A stretch of DNA of 38,409 nucleotides from the NCBI GenBank assembly GCA_937893675.1, contig CALBGI010000064.1:1-38409 (forward strand). Reading direction: 5' to 3'. The translations under genes were made by a program, and so were the position numbers. Source of the DNA: an uncultured Blautia sp. (GTDB lineage Bacteria > Bacillota > Clostridia > Lachnospirales > Lachnospiraceae). Each line of letters begins with the position of its first letter. The first letter of the stretch is position 1. The notes beneath the pieces are model-generated. The model had not been told where the DNA came from, made no database searches, and saw only the letters and a list, made by a program, of their open reading frames with translations. Shown piece after piece: positions 7,189 through 15,384 of this stretch.

Positions 7189-7866
7189 ATGAAAATTTTG
7201 ATCATAGAGGATGACAAGGATCTGGCCGGAAGCATTGCCTTCTGTCTGGAAAAAGAAGGCTATCTGGTAACCATGTGCCATGACGGTGAGGAAGGACTTT
7301 ACTATATGCAGGAGGATCTGCAGGACCTGGTGATCCTTGACCGAATGCTCCCCGGCCTGGACGGGATCTCCGTGCTCCGCGCAGCCAGAGCTGCCGGCGT
7401 TACCACCCCGGTTATTTTTCTCACCGCCCTGGGAGAGCTGCAGGACAAAATCGACGGGCTGGACTGCGGCGCGGACGACTACATGGTAAAGCCCTTTGCT
7501 TTTGAGGAGCTTCTCGCCCGCATCCGCTCCAGCCTGCGCCGTCCTAACCAGAGGGGGATGTCCTCCCTTCTGACTTTGGGCGACGTGGCCTTTGACCCGG
7601 AGAATCTCCGTCTCACAAAAGACAAAAAAGAATGCACCCTCTCCAAACGTGAGGGTGCGCTTCTCGAAATTTTTCTCCGCAATCCCGGTCAGACGCTTCC
7701 CCGCGCCCTGCTCCTTTCCCGGGTCTGGGGAATGGACAACGACGTGGAGGAGGGAAACCTTGACAATTACGTGTATTTTCTCCGCCGCAGACTGAAGGCC
7801 GTGGGGAGCGGACTGGTGCTAAAAACCATTCGGGGTGTGGGGTACTGCCTCGAGGTATTACAATAA
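7189..7866 (+). CDS. OmpR-family response regulator
   Basis: The 225-residue regulator has a receiver domain (acidic pair D8/D9, phosphoacceptor D51 in VILDRMLPGLDG, T79, K101 in MVKPF) and a C-terminal winged helix (about 128-223, with VWGMDNDV and a typical IRGVGYCLE ending). The likely partner is the histidine kinase at 12757; the two are separated by a pair of genes on the other strand. I chose the ATG at 7189, with GGCAGGA upstream; the frame is open eight codons further but without a better site. Four 7-base boxes lie in its promoter, so it is probably autoregulated and also drives the divergent permease operon and the kinase/binding-protein pair. Confidence 0.93.
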   Translation: MKILIIEDDKDLAGSIAFCLEKEGYLVTMCHDGEEGLYYMQEDLQDLVILDRMLPGLDGISVLRAARAAGVTTPVIFLTALGELQDKIDGLDCGADDYMVKPFAFEELLARIRSSLRRPNQRGMSSLLTLGDVAFDPENLRLTKDKKECTLSKREGALLEIFLRNPGQTLPRALLLSRVWGMDNDVEEGNLDNYVYFLRRRLKAVGSGLVLKTIRGVGYCLEVLQ

Positions 7867-7885
7867 CAAAAGATTCCCAAATCGC

Positions 7886-7980
7886 GCTTCGGCGGTACCA
7901 TTCCCAGCGTTTCCCGCAGAGAGTCGGTGCTACGCAATACTCTCCGCCGGGAAATCGCATGGGAAATCCACCGAAGCTGT
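7886..7980. terminator. Long imperfect hairpin between convergent genes
   Basis: The stretch 7886-7977 folds as an extended imperfect stem. The outer arms GCTTCGG/CCGAAGC match perfectly, and further matching blocks follow inside (TTTCCCG with CGGGAAA, GAGAGT with ACTCTC). T-rich sequence follows on the plus strand. It lies between the end of the response regulator gene and the end of the convergent binding-protein gene, so it most simply serves as a two-way terminator. At 92 bases it is much longer than usual. Confidence 0.5.
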
Positions 7981-7992
7981 TTTCTCTGCCTC

Positions 7993-10269
7993 TTATTCCG
8001 CCAGGTAGAGATTCACCTGAGACACCGCTTCCCGCACCGCGGTGTCCAGGTCCGTCTCCCCGTTTAAGTAACGGCTTCCTGCTTCTGTCACCGCCGTCAA
8101 AATAATCTCATTATCCACCGCCGGAATGGTTAAAGTTTTTCCCCACTCCTTCAGCTCTTTCAGCTGCTCGTCAGAGGAATGTGACAGATCCAGCCGCCCC
8201 TCTCCGTAGCCTCTCCAGCCAAAAGCTCCTTCAAAGCTGCCTTCCTGCCCCAGCTCCCAATAAGCATCGCTTTCATAAACCGACGCTCTTACCGGAAAGC
8301 CTGCGCTTCTCTCTGTCTTTTGCATTTCCTCTCCCAGCAGAAATTCTACAAACAGCTCTGCCGCCTCTTTTTCTTTCGCTTTTGCGCTGATCCCGACAGT
8401 AATCTGAGGCACAAAGACATTTTCCTCCTGTCCGCGCAAAAGCTTATGCGTAATCTGCGGCTTCTCGTTTTCTATGGTGGTCAGAAGAAAGAAGCTGTCC
8501 AGAGAATACAGATTTCCAAATGCCAGGAGAACTCTTTCCTCATATACTGCCGTGGCGTCTGCCAGACTTGTCTTCTCAGAAAATCGCAGATTCCGTTCCA
8601 CCTCCGGCAGCTCAAAGCCGCTCCCCTGAAAATAAGTCTGTGTACTTTCTTTTCCAGCCGCATAAATACGTCCGGCATCCTCGAAAAACGCCCGGATCTG
8701 TTCTTCCTGAAGCTGCCCGTCCTCCTTAATCCATGCAGGCGCGCTGGTCTCAAACAGCATATGCAGCAGATATTGGGGTGTCGCACAGGCTGCGCTTGGA
8801 TAAAAGCTTTCTGTGTAAACGCTCTGGTTTGCTTCCACGATATCTGCCAGGGAGGAAAGATCTGTGATCTCGCTCAGATTTTCTTCTGTTCCGAACAGCA
8901 CGGGCATGGCAAACCGTGCCGGAATCTGATATATGCTTCCCTCTTCTGTTTCATAGGCGTCCTGAATATTTTTCAGAAGTCCGGCTTCCTCTACAATACC
9001 GCTGATGTCTGCCAGAAGTCCTCGCTCCATGTAGGTGGCTGCCGGAATTCCGTCCAGGATCAGCACATCCGACCCATTGTCCGCCATGATCTCCGTATTA
9101 AGCGTTTTCAGGGCATCCGTGGTGGTGACTGCGCCATCCTCTGTCTTTCCCTCCATCAGACGTACATAAATCTCCGGATAGGTTTCTGAAAAAAGAGCCG
9201 CCGCCTGTCTCACAGAATCATTTTTCTCAAGGCTGTACACACACAGTGTTGTTTCGGGCACTGCCGCTACATTTTCATCGTAGATATACCGCAAAAGCTT
9301 CCCTTCCAGATTGCTGCCGCTTTCTTCCTGCACAGCCACATAAAAAGCACCGTCCTTCCCCCAGGCAAGATCCATCAATGTCACAGCCGGAGAACTCATC
9401 GAACAGAAGCTTCCGTCAATGACCTGCTCCACCACGCTTCCGCTGAAGCTGTAGTGATACATCCCGTCTCTGTTTGCATAGAGAATACTTTCCATTTCTT
9501 CCCCTGCCGCCAAAATCACATCCTGCCAGGAAGAAACGCTTAACTGTTCCGTCAGCATGGGCTCGTCTTCTGTTGGCTCACCGCTTTTTATATCGTAATA
9601 ATGTATCGTATCTTCCAAAAGAACCAACAGCCTGCTGCCGACCAACGCAAAGCTCTGCACAAAGCCAGTCTCCTCATAGCTCTTTACAAGCTCTCCCGTT
9701 GAAACCTCCACCTGGTAAATGGTATTTTCTGCCAGCAGGAACAGCTGTCCGTCCTCGGAAAATCTGCTGTCCTTCACCGAAATATCGCCCAGCTCCTGTA
9801 TAGCTGCAAGCTCCTTCTTTTCGCCTTCCGGAGAAAGATATTCACAGGTGTTATAAAACGTTTCCTGATCTTGTGCGGGCGTTGCCCAGACGGCGAACAC
9901 GCCGCCGTCCGATGCGAGACTTGCCTGCATAAGCTCCGCCGAATCACCTGCTCCAAACTCTTCATACAGGTTTCTGGGCGGCATCTCAAAGCTTTTGCCC
10001 TGATCTGCCGAATCTGCCAGAAAAGGCATATAATTACTGTCCCGGTACAGAACACGCAGCTTTTGGCCTTCCAGGAAACAAAGCCGTTCCACATTCAGGC
10101 AGCCGCTCCCCGGAAGCTTTACTTCCTCTTCCACATACCGCCCCATCACAACTTCTTCGGAATCCTCCTTTGCCGCCGCAGGCTGTGTGCTGCTTCCCGC
10201 AAGTACGGAAAATACCAGCGAAGCGGCCAAAGCTAGGGCGACATATTTTCCTTTTCTCGTTCTTCTCAT
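7993..10269 (-). CDS. Secreted propeller-like/solute-binding fusion protein (copy 1)
   Basis: The protein has 758 residues. The signal peptide (about 1-33, ending PAAA) has no lipobox cysteine. Residues about 45-340 look like a beta-propeller: repeated beta-rich stretches, one Asp-box-like motif (SADQGKSF) and a WGKDGAFYVAVQ strand. From about 350 the sequence is a family 1 extracellular solute-binding domain (YPEIYVRLMEGKT, IMADNGSDVLILDGIP, and a conserved C-terminal LFVEFLLGEEMQ block). It lies 28 bases after its paralogue and shares its layout throughout, with near-identical segments such as the last 30 residues. AAAGGAGAGG precedes the ATG. Binding proteins of Gram-positive bacteria are normally lipoproteins, so the missing lipobox is odd. 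The ligand is unknown, and the propeller reading is inference. Confidence 0.82.
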   Translation of the reverse strand: MRRTRKGKYVALALAASLVFSVLAGSSTQPAAAKEDSEEVVMGRYVEEEVKLPGSGCLNVERLCFLEGQKLRVLYRDSNYMPFLADSADQGKSFEMPPRNLYEEFGAGDSAELMQASLASDGGVFAVWATPAQDQETFYNTCEYLSPEGEKKELAAIQELGDISVKDSRFSEDGQLFLLAENTIYQVEVSTGELVKSYEETGFVQSFALVGSRLLVLLEDTIHYYDIKSGEPTEDEPMLTEQLSVSSWQDVILAAGEEMESILYANRDGMYHYSFSGSVVEQVIDGSFCSMSSPAVTLMDLAWGKDGAFYVAVQEESGSNLEGKLLRYIYDENVAAVPETTLCVYSLEKNDSVRQAAALFSETYPEIYVRLMEGKTEDGAVTTTDALKTLNTEIMADNGSDVLILDGIPAATYMERGLLADISGIVEEAGLLKNIQDAYETEEGSIYQIPARFAMPVLFGTEENLSEITDLSSLADIVEANQSVYTESFYPSAACATPQYLLHMLFETSAPAWIKEDGQLQEEQIRAFFEDAGRIYAAGKESTQTYFQGSGFELPEVERNLRFSEKTSLADATAVYEERVLLAFGNLYSLDSFFLLTTIENEKPQITHKLLRGQEENVFVPQITVGISAKAKEKEAAELFVEFLLGEEMQKTERSAGFPVRASVYESDAYWELGQEGSFEGAFGWRGYGEGRLDLSHSSDEQLKELKEWGKTLTIPAVDNEIILTAVTEAGSRYLNGETDLDTAVREAVSQVNLYLAE

Positions 10270-10297
10270 ATTCCCTCTCCTTTCCTGTTTTCCCTGC

Positions 10298-12607
10298 CTA
10301 TTCTGACAGGTACAGGTTCACCTGGGACACGGCTTCCCGCACCGCGGTATCAAGGTCGGTCTCCCCTTTCAGGTAGCGCTTGCCCGCGTCTCTCACTGCA
10401 GTTAAGATGATCCGGTTGTCAAAGGCCGGTGTGGTCAGGGTCTTTCCAAGCTCCTGCACTTCCTTCAGCTGTTCGTCAGAGGAATTGGTAATTTCCAGCA
10501 TCTCCCCTTCTGTTCCGGAGGAATCACTCCAGGACATCACACTCACAACCTCGCCCTCTTTTCCCATTTCCCAGTATTCCGGACTTTCGTACACAGACTG
10601 CTTCACCGGAAAGCCGGTATTCTTGGCCGTACTCTGCGCGTCCTCACTGAACAGGAACTCCACAAACAGCTCTGCCGCTTCTTTTTCTTCCGCCTTCGCG
10701 CTGATCCCTACCATGCTCTCCGGGTAGAAGCAGTTCTGCGCCTGTCCGTCGAAAATCTTGTACACCAGCTCCGGACGTTTCTGCTGTGCAGAGGTCAGCA
10801 TAAACAGATCATTTGGCGAGTACAGACCTCCGTAGCTTAACAGCTCCATGGAGCCAACGGTAGATACGCCGGCATTCACCGGATAATCCTGACGGGATAC
10901 ATTGTCATACTCCGCTTCCATATCTGCCAGGTTCACCCCATAAAATTCAAAATAAGCGTTGATGGCGTCCAGCTGCGCCTGGTAGATGCGATTTGTCTGC
11001 TCCAGGAATTCCTTTATTTTTTCCTCGTTCAGGGTTCCGTCCTCATTCATCCAGGAAGCTGCTGAGGTATCGGAAAGGGTTTCCAGAAGAAGTCCCGGCG
11101 CCGCGCCTTTTGTGGTGGCATAAAATTGGTTGGAATATTCCGCCTTGTGACCTTCCACGGTATCCGCCAGCGTTGTAAGATCGGTCACCTTCTCCATATC
11201 CTGTTCCTTCCCCAGAATCATGGGCATCGCAAAACGTGTTGGCATCCGGTAAATGCTTCCATCCTCTTCCTCGTAGGCACTCTTTATATTTTCAAGAAGT
11301 CCTGCCTCTTTTACAATTCCGCTGATATCCTCAAGCATCCCCCGCTCCACATAAGTGCCGTCCGGAATCCCATCCAGCACCATCACATCCGGGCCGTTTC
11401 CTGCCATGATCTCCGTGTTCAGCGTCTTTATGGCATCTGTTTCCGTCACCGCGTTATCTCCGGTCATACCGGTCTGCAAATTCACATAGATATCCGGATA
11501 TTTTTTCTGGAACAGAGCTGCCACCTGCTGCATAAAAGCATCGTCCTCCAGCATATAGACGTCAAGCTCCGTGCTGGGCACAGCGGATACATCTTCGTGA
11601 TAGGTATACTTGAAAATCTTTCCAACAGGTTCCCCTGATCCATAGTCCTGCGCAGCCAGATAAAACGCTCCATCCGGCCCTGCTGCCATATCCAAAAACG
11701 ACACCATGGGAGAACCGATGGACACAAGACTTCCGTCAATAAGCTGTTCCACCACCGAGCCGCCTTTGTTATAAAGATAAAGTCCGGATCTGTCCGCATA
11801 GAGAATCCCTTTCTCCTCCTGCTGTGCAAACACAATGGGCCAGGAGCTTGTGCTGGTAAGATAAAGGTTTTCTTCTCTGGAGGCGACCTGCTGCGTCAGT
11901 GCGCTTTCATCGCTGACCGGCTCTCCTGTCTCTGTATCATAATAGTGCAGCGTGCCGTCCACAATACTGATCAGAAGATTTCCCGCAAGACCAAATCCCT
12001 GCACTGACCCATCATCATAGGTGCGCACCAGGCTTCCGTCCTCCATGCTTATCTCCACAAGACTGTTGACTCCCAGGAGAATCACATTTCCCGCAGCGGT
12101 AAAATCTGCCTTAAATGCGTAAAAATCTGCTCCCAGAGAGGTTTCCCCGTCCAATTCCCTGACTTCGCCCTCCGGTGTCACGTAATGATACTTGTGCAAA
12201 AAAGCATCGGGGTCTTCCGTTGGCATACTGCTCACCGCAAAAATCCCGCCGTCTTTGGAAAGCGCTGCCACACTGGGCTCCGCGTCCGCAAGTCCCAGAA
12301 TCTCACTCTGCAGATCTCTGGGCGTGTCCCAGGTCTGTCCGTTATCTTTGGAATCCGCAATTTTAAGAGCATAGTCCGCTGACCGATAAGCCATACGCAT
12401 GGTTCCGTCCGTGAGGAAACAGATTTTTTCCACCGTAGCCGTCTCCTCCGGAAGCGTCAGTTCCTCTTCCAGATAGCGTCCCATTGCCTCTCCCTTATCT
12501 TCCTCTGCCAAAACGGGCTTCGCACCTGCAGCGGCTCCGGCCATGCTCCCCAGAGCCATCAGTGACGCAAGTGCAAATGCTGTATGTTTCCAACCTCTTT
12601 TTCTCAT
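10298..12607 (-). CDS. Secreted propeller-like/solute-binding fusion protein (copy 2)
   Basis: This is the first gene of the pair, 769 residues. The signal peptide (about 1-34, ending PVLAEE) has no lipobox. The N-terminal part carries a canonical Asp-box, SKDNGQTW, found in sialidase-like and other propellers; the middle holds DMAAGPDGAFYLAAQ. The C-terminal half is an extracellular solute-binding domain (DVYMLEDDAFMQQVAALF, GNGPDVMVLDGIPDGTYVE, AELFVEFLFSEDAQ). GGAGG precedes the ATG. Its -10 (TAAGAT, 12639-12644) is exactly 9 bases from the paired TCTCTAA boxes, so it is probably under the response regulator encoded at 7189. It could be the binding protein of the permease pair at 5336-7021, or a sensor subunit feeding the kinase encoded divergently. 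Confidence 0.83.
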   Translation of the reverse strand: MRKRGWKHTAFALASLMALGSMAGAAAGAKPVLAEEDKGEAMGRYLEEELTLPEETATVEKICFLTDGTMRMAYRSADYALKIADSKDNGQTWDTPRDLQSEILGLADAEPSVAALSKDGGIFAVSSMPTEDPDAFLHKYHYVTPEGEVRELDGETSLGADFYAFKADFTAAGNVILLGVNSLVEISMEDGSLVRTYDDGSVQGFGLAGNLLISIVDGTLHYYDTETGEPVSDESALTQQVASREENLYLTSTSSWPIVFAQQEEKGILYADRSGLYLYNKGGSVVEQLIDGSLVSIGSPMVSFLDMAAGPDGAFYLAAQDYGSGEPVGKIFKYTYHEDVSAVPSTELDVYMLEDDAFMQQVAALFQKKYPDIYVNLQTGMTGDNAVTETDAIKTLNTEIMAGNGPDVMVLDGIPDGTYVERGMLEDISGIVKEAGLLENIKSAYEEEDGSIYRMPTRFAMPMILGKEQDMEKVTDLTTLADTVEGHKAEYSNQFYATTKGAAPGLLLETLSDTSAASWMNEDGTLNEEKIKEFLEQTNRIYQAQLDAINAYFEFYGVNLADMEAEYDNVSRQDYPVNAGVSTVGSMELLSYGGLYSPNDLFMLTSAQQKRPELVYKIFDGQAQNCFYPESMVGISAKAEEKEAAELFVEFLFSEDAQSTAKNTGFPVKQSVYESPEYWEMGKEGEVVSVMSWSDSSGTEGEMLEITNSSDEQLKEVQELGKTLTTPAFDNRIILTAVRDAGKRYLKGETDLDTAVREAVSQVNLYLSE

Positions 12608-12638
12608 TTACATAACCTCCATTTGATTTGATGCTACC

Positions 12639-12727
12639 ATCTTAACAGGAAAATCTCTAAAGATTCTCTAAGACAATATAAAAAAATTTGTTTTTTAGAG
12701 ATTCCTGTGAGATAAATGCGTTATAAT
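12639..12727. promoter_or_regulatory. Divergent promoters with paired response-regulator boxes (second copy)
   Basis: TCTCTAA boxes lie at 12654-12660 and 12665-12671, and inverted boxes at 12695-12701 (TTAGAGA) and 12706-12712 (TGTGAGA, degenerate). Each pair is spaced 11 bases and ends 9 bases from a -10: TAAGAT on the minus strand at 12639-12644 and TATAAT on the plus strand at 12722-12727. The left pair matches the site at 7089-7110 in about 20 of 22 bases. The gap between the two pairs is 23 bases here against 14 at the first site, about one helical turn more. Confidence 0.8.
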
Positions 12728-12756
12728 AATAAATATCATACATCAGGAGGTTTTTT

Positions 12757-14031
12757 ATGTTTCGCAGACTTCACATACATATGACGCTGTTTTCCACGCT
12801 GATCACCGGAGGCATTCTTTCCCTGATGGCAGTGGCCTGCCTGCTCATCACAGAAAACAACATTCGGCAAAACTATTACACGATTTTCACCAACAATGCC
12901 TACTCCTGTATTTCCTATCTGGAAAGCCAGAATGTTCTGTCCCACCGCTGGATCCAGCAGGCAAAAAACAACTACGGCATTGACATGCAGATTCATGACG
13001 GAGAATCTCCCCTTTTTTTTGACCAGCTCCATGTCACAGAAACCATGGAGGAGATCTTTACTCTTGCAAAAGAGGAATCCGCGCAGAATCAGGGACTGAA
13101 TCTTGACGCTCCCGCCGGAAACCAGACGCTTACCAAGGTTGTGATCTTCAAAATCCCCGGGTATTACGCCTGCACGGCATCCATTCCCAAGAACGGCGGT
13201 ATTCTGCGCGCAGTGCTTGTCCACCCTTTGGACACCCAGTCCAGACAGCTTTTTACCCTGCGCCTCGTGTTCCTTGTGTCCGTCATCGCGGCCATTTTGG
13301 CTCTGGCTGTTTTTTCCTGGTTTTTCACACAAAAAATGATACAGCCTCTGGAGCAGAGCCGCAGACAGCAAACGCAGTTCATCGCCTCTGCCTCCCACGA
13401 GCTCCGCTCTCCTTTGGCAGTGATCCTCTCCAGCATCCGAGCCATGCAGGACGCCCCGCCTGCGGAAGCCGCCCGCTTCCGGGACACGATTCAATCCGAG
13501 GGGGAACGCATGAGCCGCCTTGTGGGCGATATGCTCTCTCTGGCAAATGCAGACAACCAGTCCTGGAGCATCCATCCGGCACCCTGCGAGCTTGACACCC
13601 TGCTCTTGGAGATCAGCGAAAAATACGAGCCGCTCATGCGCTCCAAAAAGCTTTCCCTCTCCGTAGAACTCCCGGACGAGGAGCTTCCGCCCTGCATCTG
13701 CGATCCCTCCCGTATGGGACAGGTTCTGGGAATCCTTTTGGACAACAGTCTGGCCTATGTTCCCGCAGGCGGAAAAATCCGTCTGTCTCTCTCCTGCCGG
13801 GAAGCTCAGTTCCTTCTGACTGTATCAGACAACGGCCCCGGAATTCCCGACGAAAAAAAAGAAGCGGTATTTCAGCGCTTCTACCGGGCAGATGCTGCCC
13901 GAAAGGATAAGCAGCACTTTGGACTGGGCCTGTGCATTGCCAAAGAAATCGTGCTCCTTCACAAAGGAGAGATTCAGGTACAGGATGCGCCGGGGGGCGG
14001 CGCAGAGTTTGTGATTACACTGCCTCTTTAA
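12757..14031 (+). CDS. Sensor histidine kinase
   Basis: The 424-residue membrane kinase has helix 1 at about 9-31, an extracytoplasmic sensor domain of about 135 residues, helix 2 at about 167-190, then a HisKA domain (H214 in SASHELRSPL) and an HATPase domain (N-box LLDNSLAY, G1 DNGPGIP, G2 FGLGLCIAK). A distinct HAMP domain is not obvious in the short linker. It follows AGGAGG and a TATAAT promoter bearing the response-regulator boxes. It is probably the partner of the OmpR-type regulator at 7189, since the two are the only such pair in this block and share the operator. Divergent placement against the secreted binding proteins suggests that they or their ligand supply the signal. Confidence 0.93.
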   Translation: MFRRLHIHMTLFSTLITGGILSLMAVACLLITENNIRQNYYTIFTNNAYSCISYLESQNVLSHRWIQQAKNNYGIDMQIHDGESPLFFDQLHVTETMEEIFTLAKEESAQNQGLNLDAPAGNQTLTKVVIFKIPGYYACTASIPKNGGILRAVLVHPLDTQSRQLFTLRLVFLVSVIAAILALAVFSWFFTQKMIQPLEQSRRQQTQFIASASHELRSPLAVILSSIRAMQDAPPAEAARFRDTIQSEGERMSRLVGDMLSLANADNQSWSIHPAPCELDTLLLEISEKYEPLMRSKKLSLSVELPDEELPPCICDPSRMGQVLGILLDNSLAYVPAGGKIRLSLSCREAQFLLTVSDNGPGIPDEKKEAVFQRFYRADAARKDKQHFGLGLCIAKEIVLLHKGEIQVQDAPGGGAEFVITLPL

Positions 14032-14042
14032 AAATGAAACAC

Positions 14043-14097
14043 AAAACCCGAGAAACTGCTCACAGAATCAAATTCTATCACCAGTTCCTCGGGTTTT
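14043..14097. terminator. Bidirectional terminator
   Basis: Sixteen-base arms with one mismatch (14043-14058 and 14082-14097, core ACCCGAG/CTCGGGT) are flanked by T-rich sequence on both strands. It sits between the convergent ends of the histidine kinase (+) and the MacB-like permease (-). Confidence 0.85.
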
Positions 14098-14106
14098 TAT
14101 TTTTTT

Positions 14107-15369
<1,263 letters not shown>

Positions 15370-15384
15370 GAATTCTCTCCTTTC

